A DNA stretch of 19,362 bases. Origin: Thermoflexus sp. (lineage in GTDB: Bacteria > Chloroflexota > Anaerolineae > B4-G1 > DUEL01). The translations under genes were made by a program, and so were the position numbers. The stretch is from positions 1 through 19,362 of the forward strand of contig JAPYWT010000006.1 of the NCBI GenBank assembly GCA_028276215.1, read 5' to 3'. Below the pieces are notes generated by a model, which was not told the origin of the DNA, ran no database searches, and was given only the letters and a program-made list of their open reading frames with translations. Of the stretch, positions 6,698 to 13,825 are shown piece by piece (within the stretch, counting starts at the first letter, position 1; the number at the start of each line of letters is the position of its first letter).

Positions 6698-7744
6698 ATG
6701 ATTCGCAATCAGTGGTACATCGTTCTGGACTCCCGCCAGGTGCGGGAGCGCCCCATCGGTGTGACGCGAATGGGGGAGAAACTGGTCTTCTGGCGGGACG
6801 GCGAGGGCCGCGTGGCCTGCTTCCGGGACCGCTGCGCCCACCGGGGGGTAGCCCTGAGCGCCGGGAAGGTGCTCCCCAACGGCCGCCTGCAGTGCCCGTT
6901 CCACGGCTTTGAGTACGACCCCTCGGGCCGGGTGACCGCCATCCCCGCCAACAGCCGGAGCAGTCCGGTGCCGGAGCGGTTCCGCGTCCACGCCTACCCC
7001 ACGCACGAAGCCCATGGCTTCATCTGGATTTGGTGGGGGGACGACCCGCCCGCCGACCTGCAGCCGCCCCGGTTCTTTGACGACCTGGACGGCTTCCGCT
7101 GGGCCCAGTCCATTGACCCCTGGGATGCCCACTACTCGCGGGTGATTGAGAACCAGTTGGACCCCATCCACCTGCCCTTCGTCCACCACAACACCATCGG
7201 GCGGGGAAACCGCACCATTGTGGACGGCCCGGTGGTCCGCTGGCTGGACCCCGACCGCTTCCGGGTGTACGTATCCAGCCGCACCGACGACGGGCGTCCG
7301 CCCCGGAAGCCGGAGGAGGTGGACGTCTCCGGCCACACCTTCTGGCTGGAGTTCATCTTCCCCAACCTCTGGCAGAACCACATCTCGGAGGACGTGCGGG
7401 TGGTGGCGGCCTTCGTGCCGGTGGACCAGGAGCACACGCTTCTCTATCTGCGCTTCTACCAGCGCTTCCTGCGGCTGCCCCTGCTGGGGGACCTGGTCGC
7501 CCGGCTGGCGATGCCCTTCAACGTCCTGGTGGCCCATCAGGACCGGCGGGTGGTGCAGACCCAGCGCCCCAGGCCCAGCGCGCTGCATATGGACGAGCAA
7601 CTGGTCCAGGGCGACCGGCCTATCGTGGAGTACCGCCGTCGGCGGGAGGAGTTGATGACCCTCACCCCACCCCCGCCGCCTTCGGCGGCACCTCCTCCCC
7701 TCTCCCGCCGTGCGGGAGAGGGGAGGGGGCAGGGGGAGGGGTGA
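6698..7744 (+). CDS. Rieske non-heme iron oxygenase, alpha-subunit type
   Basis: The 348-residue protein has an N-terminal Rieske domain with C46-x-H48 and C66-x-x-H69 (CAH, 17 residues, CPFH). A catalytic domain follows with the mononuclear-iron motif ENQLDPIHLPFVHH near residues 150-163; the later acidic ligand is probably the Asp in VAHQDRRVV. This arrangement resembles pheophorbide-a-oxygenase-like and phthalate-dioxygenase-like enzymes, which hydroxylate or demethylate hydrophobic or aromatic substrates using O2. A separate reductase/ferredoxin is needed; the Rieske ferredoxin at 3439 is one candidate. The start is 6698, with AGGAGGT just upstream. The last ~28 residues (TLTPPPPP... GEGRGQGEG) and the stop are encoded by the dispersed repeat at 7659-7747 and are not part of the family fold. 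The substrate is unknown. Confidence 0.87.
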   Translation: MIRNQWYIVLDSRQVRERPIGVTRMGEKLVFWRDGEGRVACFRDRCAHRGVALSAGKVLPNGRLQCPFHGFEYDPSGRVTAIPANSRSSPVPERFRVHAYPTHEAHGFIWIWWGDDPPADLQPPRFFDDLDGFRWAQSIDPWDAHYSRVIENQLDPIHLPFVHHNTIGRGNRTIVDGPVVRWLDPDRFRVYVSSRTDDGRPPRKPEEVDVSGHTFWLEFIFPNLWQNHISEDVRVVAAFVPVDQEHTLLYLRFYQRFLRLPLLGDLVARLAMPFNVLVAHQDRRVVQTQRPRPSALHMDEQLVQGDRPIVEYRRRREELMTLTPPPPPSAAPPPLSRRAGEGRGQGEG

Positions 7745-7747
7745 GGG
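7659..7747. repeat. Dispersed C/G-tract repeat overlapping the oxygenase 3' end
   Basis: Outer arms CCCTCACCCC (7659-7668) and GGGGTGAGGG (7738-7747) enclose the inner arms CCTCCCCTCTCCCGC (7694-7708) and its exact complement (7712-7726). A GCCGCC/GGCGGC hairpin lies near 7675-7689. A related mosaic copy is at 38-166. The repeat is read through as the low-complexity C terminus LSRRAGEGRG of the oxygenase, and supplies its TGA. Confidence 0.8.
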
Positions 7748-7759
7748 AAGGAGGCCCCC

Positions 7760-8977
7760 ATGCCCAACTATCGCCGTAGCCTGACCCTGCTCTTCATCTT
7801 CGTCTTCGTAGACGTCCTGGGCTTCAGCCTGATCCTGCCGCTGCTCCCGTACTACGCCGCCACCTTCGGTGCAACGGCGGAAGTGGTGGGGCTGCTCCTG
7901 GGGGTCAACGCGCTGACGCAACTCCTGGGCGCTCCTGTCATTGGCCGCCTCTCCGACCGTTTCGGCCGCAAGCCGCTCCTGCTCCTCAGTCTGGCCGGGA
8001 CGGTGGTGGGGTTCCTGATGCTGGGGCTGGCCCGGTCGCTGGCCATGCTCTTCGCCAGCCGGGTCGTGGACGGCTTCCTGGGCGGCAACATCTCCCTGGC
8101 CCAGGCCTACATCAGCGACGTGACCGAGGGGAAGGAGCGCACCAAGGGCTTCGGCCTCATCGGCGCCGCCTTCGGCCTGGGCTTCATCTTCGGGCCGGCC
8201 ATCGGCGGCGCGCTGGCGGGAGGCGGGAACTACGCTCTCCCCGCGCTGGTAGCGGCGGGGCTGTCGCTGCTGAACCTGTTGGGGGTGCTGGTGTGGCTGC
8301 CGGAGTCGCTGCCGCGCGCAGAACGGGAACGGCGGGCCAAAGAGCCGCGCGCCGCCTTCTCCCTGCGCGTCCTCTGGGAGGCGCTGAGCCTGCCCTGCGT
8401 GGGGCCGCTCCTGCAGACCCAACTCTTCTTCAGCCTGGCCTTCACCCTCTTTGAGACCGTCTTCTCCCTCTTCGCCCGGGAACGGTTGGGGTTGGACGCC
8501 CGGACGACCAGTTTCGTCCTCACCTACGTGGGGGTGCTGGTGGTGCTGGTGCAGGGGGTGGGGATTCGCCTGCTGGTGCGGCGCTTCACCGACAAGCAAC
8601 TGGTCTTCGGCGGGAGCGTCCTGCTGGCCCTCTCCCTGCTGGCCTGGGCCTTCTCCCCGTCGCTGGGGGTGCTGCTGGTCGTGCTGGCGCCGCTGGCCCT
8701 GGCCTCGGGCGTGCTGCGGGTGGCCGTCAACACCGCGCTGACCCGCTCCGTCTGGCCGGAGGAGGTGGGCGGGACGCTGGGGCTTTCGTCCGCGCTGAGC
8801 AGCCTGACCCGCGTCGTTGCCCCGACGGTCGGCGGCTTCCTGCTGGGACAGGTGGGGGCGCCTGCGCCGGGCGTGCTGGGGGCACTGCTGATGACCTGGC
8901 TGGTCTACTACACCTGGCGACGGGTGCTCTTCGTGCCCGACCTGGCATGTCCAGCGCCGAGGTTGACCGACGGTTGA
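7760..8977 (+). CDS. MFS transporter, drug/tetracycline-efflux-like
   Basis: The 405-residue protein has the length and hydrophobic pattern of a 12-helix major facilitator. The cytoplasmic loop between helices 2 and 3 holds the MFS signature GRLSDRFGRKPLL, and helices 4-5 carry GAAFGLGFIFGPAIGG, the motif C-type antiporter signature typical of exporters. This makes proton-driven export the likely direction. The substrate is not evident; possibilities are a product of the neighbouring enzymes or a general drug. ATG 7760 has AAGGAGG five bases upstream and lies 15 bases after the oxygenase stop. The stop lies in an 8-bp direct repeat, GGTTGACC at 8961 and 8972. Confidence 0.87.
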   Translation: MPNYRRSLTLLFIFVFVDVLGFSLILPLLPYYAATFGATAEVVGLLLGVNALTQLLGAPVIGRLSDRFGRKPLLLLSLAGTVVGFLMLGLARSLAMLFASRVVDGFLGGNISLAQAYISDVTEGKERTKGFGLIGAAFGLGFIFGPAIGGALAGGGNYALPALVAAGLSLLNLLGVLVWLPESLPRAERERRAKEPRAAFSLRVLWEALSLPCVGPLLQTQLFFSLAFTLFETVFSLFARERLGLDARTTSFVLTYVGVLVVLVQGVGIRLLVRRFTDKQLVFGGSVLLALSLLAWAFSPSLGVLLVVLAPLALASGVLRVAVNTALTRSVWPEEVGGTLGLSSALSSLTRVVAPTVGGFLLGQVGAPAPGVLGALLMTWLVYYTWRRVLFVPDLACPAPRLTDG

Positions 8978-9012
8978 CCGGACCGCCATAGAAGCGCATC
9001 TGGAGGCGGGAT

Positions 9013-10437
9013 ATGCCTTCCGGTTTCTGGATGATCCTCGTCCGACTGCTCTATCAGGACTGGCTGCGCCGGCCCGTCGTGGGGCTGGTGGAGCGACGGT
9101 TGCGCGCCCCCCTGGAGCGCGTCCATCCCACCTGGCGGGAGATTGAGCGGCAGCGTCGCCTGATCTACTCCGCCGTCGTGCACACGGTTGACCGGGTGAT
9201 CGGGCAGCGGCTGGTCTCCCCGCCCGTGGCGGCGGTCGTCGCCCGCCTGTGGAGCGGGGCGCTGAAACCGTCATCGGGTCAGCGCGCGGCCGCCCGTCGC
9301 TTCCGTCAGGAGCACGGCAGCGACCCGCCGTGGTTCCTCGTCATCAGCCCCACCCAGGCCTGCAATCTCCGCTGTGCCGGCTGTTACGCCGACTCCGGCC
9401 CCAGCGACGCCCATCTGGACTGGGACACCCTGGACCGCGTGATGACCGAGGCCGAGCAACTGTGGAACGTCCCCCTGTTCGTCTTTTCCGGCGGCGAACC
9501 GCTGACCTATCGCTCCGCGGGCCACGATCTCCTGGATATGGTTGAGCGGCACGCCGACCGCCTGTTCCTGATGTTCACCAACGGCACGCTGATTGACCGG
9601 GCGACGGCGCAGCGCCTGGCCCGGCTGGGCAATCTCACCCCCGCCCTGTCGGTGGAGGGCATGCGCGCCCGCACCGACGAGCGGCGCGGGCCGGGCACGT
9701 TTGACCGCGTCCTGCGTGCCATGGCCGAGTTGCGCCAGGCCGGTGTGCCGTTCGGCATCTCCGTCACTGCCACGCGGGCCAACTGTGAAGAAATCCTCTC
9801 CGACGAGTTCCTGGACTTCTTCTTCCACCAGCAGGGCGCTTTCTACGGGTTCATCTTCCAGTACACGCCGATCGGTCGCGGCTGCCACATGGACTGGTTA
9901 CCGACCGCTGAGCAGGCCATCGCGTTCTGGCGCCGTTCATGGGAGGTGGTTGAGAAGAAGCACCTGTTCCTGCTGGACTTCTGGAACCACGGGCCGCTGG
10001 TTGAGGGGTGCATCGCGGCGGGGCGGGACAGGGGCTATCTCTACATTGACTGGAACGGCCAGGTGATGCCGTGCGTTTTCTTTCCTTACGCGGCCGCCAA
10101 CATCCACCAGGTCTACGCTCAGGGCGGCACGCTGAACGACGTCTGGGCGGCGCCGTTCTTCGCGGCCATCCGTGCCTGGCAGCGGGAGTACGGCTACGGC
10201 CAGTGCGAACTCACGGCGGAGCACAACTGGCTTCGCCCGTGCCCCTTCCGCGATGACCATGCCCGGTGCCGCGAGTGGGTGGCCCGCTATGGCTCGCAGC
10301 CTGCGGACGAGACGGCCGCCGCGCTGACCGACGAGAACTACTACGAGCAGATGATCGCCTACGGGCAGGAGCAGAGGGCCTGCACCCAGCCGCTTTGGGA
10401 GCAGGTATATGTCCATTCGGGGGCCGACGAGTGGTGA
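9013..10437 (+). CDS. Radical SAM protein with SPASM-like C-terminal cysteines
   Basis: The 474-residue enzyme has a ~100-residue N-terminal helical extension (RLLYQDWLRRPVVG...) of unknown role. The radical SAM core starts with C117-N-L-R-C121-A-G-C124, the CxxxCxxC that binds the [4Fe-4S] cluster; FSGGEP is the SAM-binding motif. After the barrel, cysteines in VEGCIA, MPCVFF, GQCEL, RPCPF and ARCREW suggest an auxiliary-cluster SPASM-like domain, in which a GQVMPC segment is typical. SPASM enzymes often modify peptides, but others act on lipids, cofactors or sugars. No small precursor peptide gene is visible nearby. The start ATG has GGAGG six bases upstream and follows the MFS gene by 35 bases. 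The product is unknown. Confidence 0.85.
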   Translation: MPSGFWMILVRLLYQDWLRRPVVGLVERRLRAPLERVHPTWREIERQRRLIYSAVVHTVDRVIGQRLVSPPVAAVVARLWSGALKPSSGQRAAARRFRQEHGSDPPWFLVISPTQACNLRCAGCYADSGPSDAHLDWDTLDRVMTEAEQLWNVPLFVFSGGEPLTYRSAGHDLLDMVERHADRLFLMFTNGTLIDRATAQRLARLGNLTPALSVEGMRARTDERRGPGTFDRVLRAMAELRQAGVPFGISVTATRANCEEILSDEFLDFFFHQQGAFYGFIFQYTPIGRGCHMDWLPTAEQAIAFWRRSWEVVEKKHLFLLDFWNHGPLVEGCIAAGRDRGYLYIDWNGQVMPCVFFPYAAANIHQVYAQGGTLNDVWAAPFFAAIRAWQREYGYGQCELTAEHNWLRPCPFRDDHARCREWVARYGSQPADETAAALTDENYYEQMIAYGQEQRACTQPLWEQVYVHSGADEW

Positions 10438-10445
10438 CAGCGCAT

Positions 10446-11495
10446 ATGAAAACCAAACCGTATATCCTGATATGGCTTCTGATTCTGCTGGGCTTGAGCA
10501 GGCTGGCCGTTGTTTCCTTGCCCGATCTCAACGCCCAAACTTTGCTCACCCCGCGCGCCTACCTGCCGCTGGTGATGGGCGGCCAGGGGATGCCCACCCC
10601 CACGGCCACTTTCACGCCCACCCCCTCGCCCACGGCGACGTCCACGCCTTCGCGCACGCCGACACCCACGAACACGCCGACGCCCACAGGTACACCCAGT
10701 GGCACCACATACTCCCTGCGCTTCTACGGCACCGGCACCGGCGACATTGACCGCGTGAAAATCCCGATGAGCAATACCCTGGGCATCTCGTTGCCGGTCA
10801 ACATTGGTGCCAGCGACTTCACCCTGGAGTTCTGGCTGCGCTTTGCTTCCGGTGAGAACCACAGCGGCCCCTGCACCGCGGGCGAAGATACCTGGATTTA
10901 CGGCAACATCATCTTTGACCGTGACATCTTTGGCACGCCCGATTACGGCGATTTTGGCATCTCCCTTTACGGCGGGCGGATCGCCTTCGGCGTGCACAAC
11001 GGCACCGCTGGCTATACCATCTGCGGGAACACGACGCTGAGTGCCAACACCTGGCACCACGTCGCCGTGACGCGCCGCACCAATGGCGAGATGCGCATCT
11101 TCCTCAACGGCGTGCTGGACCGCCAGGCCACCGGGCCAACGGGAAACATCTCCTATCGCGTCGGGCGCCCCATCACCGGTGGTTGGGCCAACGAGCCGTT
11201 CCTGGTGATCGGTGCGGAGAAGCACGACTATGACCCGAATACCTACCCCTCGTTCAGCGGCTGGGTGGACGAGGTGCGCATTTCCAACATTGTGCGCTAT
11301 ACGGGCAACTTCACGCCGCTCAATGCGCCCTTCACGCCCGATGCGAACACCGTGGGGCTATATCACCTGGACGAGGGGGGCGGCACGACGGTGCTGGATA
11401 CGTCGGGCGCGCCCGGCGGCCCCAGCTATGGCGAGCGCCGCGTGGGGGGGCCGAACAACGGGCCGACGTATGACGGGACGATCAAGAGATTCTGA
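10446..11495 (+). CDS. Secreted LamG/concanavalin-like domain protein
   Basis: The 349-residue protein has a signal peptide (MKTKPYILIWLLILLGLSRL) and a linker of repeated PT dipeptides at about 48-86, the kind common in Chloroflexota surface proteins. A single LamG-like jelly-roll domain follows from about 88: FTLEFWLRF, TWHHVAVTRR, MRIFLNGVLD and GWVDEVRISNIVRYTGNF are the characteristic strands. Such domains bind carbohydrate or protein outside the cell; there is no catalytic domain and no membrane or sortase anchor. ATG 10446 lies eight bases after the radical SAM stop and has only a weak ribosome site, so coupling to upstream translation is likely. A longer in-frame reading from 10266 lies inside the radical SAM gene and is rejected. 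Its link to the upstream enzymes may be only positional. Confidence 0.82.
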   Translation: MKTKPYILIWLLILLGLSRLAVVSLPDLNAQTLLTPRAYLPLVMGGQGMPTPTATFTPTPSPTATSTPSRTPTPTNTPTPTGTPSGTTYSLRFYGTGTGDIDRVKIPMSNTLGISLPVNIGASDFTLEFWLRFASGENHSGPCTAGEDTWIYGNIIFDRDIFGTPDYGDFGISLYGGRIAFGVHNGTAGYTICGNTTLSANTWHHVAVTRRTNGEMRIFLNGVLDRQATGPTGNISYRVGRPITGGWANEPFLVIGAEKHDYDPNTYPSFSGWVDEVRISNIVRYTGNFTPLNAPFTPDANTVGLYHLDEGGGTTVLDTSGAPGGPSYGERRVGGPNNGPTYDGTIKRF

Positions 11496-11504
11496 GGAGG
11501 GCCG

Positions 11505-11657
11505 ATGCCTACCCTTTTCCGTCCCGCTTTGTATCCACCTGCCCCTACCCTTCCGCCGGTTAGAAAGTGGCTGGCTACAGGGCAGGCATCTCGTTGTGGC
11601 GCCTTTCCATGCGGGTGTGTCCCAAAATCATCGGGAGCCCGGTGGGCTAGGCCGTAA
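11505..11657 (+). pseudogene. Possible truncated gene start (50 codons)
   Basis: AGGAGG at 11495-11500, overlapping the stop of the LamG gene, precedes ATG 11505 by four bases, an excellent initiation site. The reading frame gives 50 residues (MPTLFRPALYPPAPTL...) and enters the inverted-repeat element at 11613, stopping at TAA 11655-11657. The peptide resembles no family I know. It is most simply a downstream operon gene whose body was lost when repeats invaded; it could also be a spurious start. Confidence 0.35.
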
Positions 11658-11836
11658 ACGGCCTGGCTGAGGTTGCCCAGGGCGCTGGAAGCGCCCTTTC
11701 CCTTCGGTAGCCCTTCGGGAACCCGGGTTGCCAGGGTGGAGAGGGGCGCTCTCGCGCCTCATCTTCGCCTGAGCCTGGCCGTTTACAGCCAGGCGAAAAG
11801 GCCAGCGGCCCAGCCCGACAAAACTGGGACACACCC
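11613..11836. mobile_element. 224-bp element bounded by inverted repeats
   Basis: GGGTGTGTCCCA (11613-11624) and its exact complement (11825-11836) bound the element. Inside them, GTAAACGGCCTGGCTGAGG (11654-11672) pairs 17 of 19 with 11768-11786, and GGGCGCT/AGCGCCC form a further hairpin near 11681-11697. It contains no ORF of its own. Solo ends of the same family occur at 248 and 13306. It has a MITE-like architecture, but no target duplication was identified. Confidence 0.65.
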
Positions 11837-12060
11837 GATTCAAATCGGCCTCTCTGGGCGCTCCCGCGCCGGGCGTCGGCCTGCGCCGACGCCTCGGTCG
11901 GCTCTGTCGGCGCCGATTGGAAATCGGCCTTTCTGGGCGCTCCCGCGCCGGGCGTCGGCCTGCGCCGACACCTCGGTCGGCTCTGTCGGCGCCGATTGGA
12001 GATCGGCCTCTCTGGGCGCTCCCGCGCCGGGCGTCGGCCTGCGCCGACGCCTCGGTCGGC
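11836..12060. repeat. Triplicated 78/79-bp unit
   Basis: Three copies start at 11836, 11914 and 11993. Each opens with CGATT-NN-AATCGG, continues CTGGGCGCTCCCGCGCC and a GTCGGC/GCCGAC hairpin, and the first two end with GGCTCTGTCGGCGC. The spacing is 78 then 79 bp because of a one-base difference in the opening palindrome. The flanks show that this is an internally expanded member of the palindromic family of loci A and B. Confidence 0.8.
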
Positions 12061-12108
12061 GGAGGCCGCCCCCAGGCCGAAGGCCCATGACGGGCGACTT
12101 CAGTCGGC
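12061..12108. mobile_element. Right end of palindromic element, locus C
   Basis: Sequence after the triplication ends with GCGACTTCAGTCGGC (12094-12108), matching the GGCTGACTTCAGTCAGC terminus of locus A. Locus C therefore spans 11836-12108 in the same orientation as A. Its terminus, read on the minus strand as GCCGACTGAAGTC, supplies the TGA stop of the TPR lipoprotein. Confidence 0.65.
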
Positions 12109-13209
12109 ACATCCCAGTTGGCCCTTCATTTTTCCGGCCTGCTCGGCCCACTCTGCGGGCGGGGAGAGGGAGAGGAACTGATCCAGCGCGCGGCAGGCCT
12201 CTTCCCGGTTGCCCAGCGTGGCCTGGGCCTGGGCGACGGCATACCAGGCCTGCAGCGAGTCCGGTTCCCGTTCCAGAACCTGGTTCAGCACCTCCAGCGC
12301 TTTCTGCGCGTCCCCCTGGAGGAGGTGCAGGTTGCCTATGCCGATGAGGGCCTCGGGCATGCCGGGGCAGAGTTGGAGGGCGCGGGTGAACTCCTCCTGC
12401 GCGTTCTCCAGCCGTGCGCTGTCGGGAAGGGCGAGGGGGTTAGCGGGGATGGCCTGGGCCAGGTAGACCGCGCCCAACTGGTAGTGGGAGCGGGGGTCCT
12501 CCGGGTCCTCTTTGAGGGCCGCCTGCAGGTCGGAGACGGCCGCTTCCAGGTCCCCCAACTGGTAGGCGACGACGCCCCGATTGTGGTAGGCGGCGGCCTT
12601 CTCCGTCAGGTGGGGGAGGGCGGCGTCCAGTTCCCGCCGGGCCTCCTCCAGTTGGCCCTGCTCGGCGTAGATTTGCCCCAGCCAGAAGTGGGCCAGCCCG
12701 TGATCGGACTTCAATTCCAGCACACGCTGGAAGGACTGGACCGCCAGGTCGGCCTGGCCGGTTTCGTAGTACGCGCGGCCCAGCCAGTATCGGGCTTCCA
12801 CATCGGAGGGAGTCGCCTCAGCGACGGACTCCATGACCGAAAGGGTACGCTGGACGACCTCCTGGTCCCCCGCTTCCCGGTAGAGCCGGAGGAGCCAGAA
12901 GCGTCCGGCGGGCCCGCCCCGCCCTGCCGCGACGGCCTCCTCCAGCGCGGCCCGGGCCCGTTCGGCGGCGGAGGAGTCCCCCCGGGCGCGCTGGGCGACG
13001 AAGAGCCAGTAGTACGCTTCCAACTGATTGGGGTCGGCGGAGAGGGCGGCCTCCAGGTCAGCAACGGCCTGAGCATAGCGGTCCACGCCTGCACAGCGGC
13101 TGGCCTCTATGTGCTGCCGGGCGGTCCGGAGGGGGTCGGCGGCCCTGGGTGGGGCTCCACAGGCGACCAGGAAAAGCACCAGCAGGATCACAGCAAGACG
13201 GCGGAGCAT
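12100..13209 (-). CDS. TPR-repeat lipoprotein
   Basis: The 369-residue protein has a lipoprotein signal peptide with lipobox LVAC (lipidated Cys 17), so it should be anchored on the outer face of the membrane. The rest is a chain of about seven or eight tetratricopeptide repeats, for example ARYWLGRAYYETGQADLAVQ, HFWLGQIYAEQGQLEEARRE, and AYHNRGVVAYQLGDLEAAV. TPR arrays are protein-binding scaffolds; no enzymatic domain is present. The start at 13209 has AGGAGG about six bases upstream and gives the proper signal peptide; a longer reading to 13317 would bury the signal peptide and is rejected. The TGA stop is donated by the end of palindromic locus C. A minus-strand promoter is proposed at 13264-13291. 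Confidence 0.87.
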   Translation of the reverse strand: MLRRLAVILLVLFLVACGAPPRAADPLRTARQHIEASRCAGVDRYAQAVADLEAALSADPNQLEAYYWLFVAQRARGDSSAAERARAALEEAVAAGRGGPAGRFWLLRLYREAGDQEVVQRTLSVMESVAEATPSDVEARYWLGRAYYETGQADLAVQSFQRVLELKSDHGLAHFWLGQIYAEQGQLEEARRELDAALPHLTEKAAAYHNRGVVAYQLGDLEAAVSDLQAALKEDPEDPRSHYQLGAVYLAQAIPANPLALPDSARLENAQEEFTRALQLCPGMPEALIGIGNLHLLQGDAQKALEVLNQVLEREPDSLQAWYAVAQAQATLGNREEACRALDQFLSLSPPAEWAEQAGKMKGQLGCAD

Positions 13210-13263
13210 AGAGGGCCTCCTGATTGGCTCGGGGTTCTTTACCGATGGTTTCCTCAGGCAAAA

Positions 13264-13291
13264 GTATACCGATTTTTCACCAAATGTCCAG
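13264..13291 (-). promoter_or_regulatory. Probable promoter of the TPR lipoprotein gene
   Basis: On the minus strand, TGGACA (13291-13286) and TATACT (13269-13264) are separated by 16 bases, each one mismatch from consensus. Transcription would start near 13257, about 48 bases before the start codon. Confidence 0.55.
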
Positions 13292-13305
13292 CGGCAGCGG
13301 GGGAG

Positions 13306-13370
13306 GGTGTGTCCCAATTTCGTTGGGCGTGGCCGCTTTGTAGGACAACTGCGAGCAGTTGTCCTACAAT
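13306..13370. repeat. TGGGACACACCC end plus 15-bp-arm palindrome
   Basis: GGGTGTGTCCCA (13306-13317) and the following ~20 bases match the right end of the 224-bp element (reversed) at about 27 of 32 positions. Directly after it comes TTGTAGGACAACTGC (13339-13353), a GA loop, and the exact reverse complement (13356-13370). This is the second member of the palindrome at 6651-6684. The block lies in the divergent gap between the TPR gene and the LPxTG gene. An AT-rich stretch at 13383-13415, with TTGCAT and TAAACT spaced by 16, may hold the promoter of the rightward genes, though weakly. Confidence 0.7.
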
Positions 13371-13447
13371 TTGGGTGGACACTTGCATAAATAGAAATTT
13401 GCAGTAAACTATCATTGTACCCGTCACCTCAACCCGGAGGGTGTCCG

Positions 13448-13816
13448 ATGAACCGAGTTCAGAACGGCCTGCTGCTGTGGCTGATTGTCGGCGCGCTGCT
13501 CCTGATGGTGAGCGCGCCAGCGGCGTCTCCTCCGGCCAGCGCCCAGCAACCCCGCCCGACCCTGACCCCGACGCCGGAGATTATACCGTCCCCAACGGCG
13601 ATGCCTCCTGAGGAATCCCCGCCTGTATCGCAGCCTCCCGAAACCGCTCCCTCGCCGCAGACCCTGCCCTCTACGGGCCCGTCCCTTCTGCCCGTCACTG
13701 GCTACGGGCTGACCGCGATCGGGGTTGGATTCGGGATGGCGGCCGCGGCCCTGGCGGCCCGACGGGCCCGCCGGCGCAAGCAGGCCGAAAACCCGGAGCA
13801 TCCGCAGGAGTCGTAA
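13448..13816 (+). CDS. Small secreted P/T-rich protein with LPxTG-type sorting signal
   Basis: The 122-residue protein consists of a signal peptide (about 1-32, ending ASAQQ), a proline/threonine-rich stretch (about 35-72) and a sorting signal. L81-P-V-T-G85 is followed by a hydrophobic helix (about 87-104) and a basic stretch RRARRRK; a second motif, L73-P-S-T-G77, lies just before. This is the layout of sortase substrates, although the 12 polar residues after the basic stretch are more than usual. There is no other domain, so it may be a spacer-type surface protein. ATG 13448 is chosen for GGAGGG upstream; a longer reading from 13415 lacks a ribosome site. No sortase gene is in the window. 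Confidence 0.72.
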   Translation: MNRVQNGLLLWLIVGALLLMVSAPAASPPASAQQPRPTLTPTPEIIPSPTAMPPEESPPVSQPPETAPSPQTLPSTGPSLLPVTGYGLTAIGVGFGMAAAALAARRARRRKQAENPEHPQES

Positions 13817-13825
13817 GGAGTCAAC

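Noticed and set aside
6254..9274. 1006-codon open frame on the minus strand
   Set aside because: It lies antisense to four well-supported genes. Its product is low-complexity (Q, H, P, R, G rich), as expected for the complement of GC-rich codons, and it has no recognisable domain.
13306..13370. Insertion sequence with coding capacity in the divergent gap
   Set aside because: Only a repeat end and a palindrome are present, with no transposase frame or matching opposite end.
12118..13407. 429-codon open frame on the plus strand
   Set aside because: Antisense to the TPR lipoprotein, whose signal peptide, ribosome site and repeats are clear. The plus-strand product is glycine/valine-rich and has no domain.
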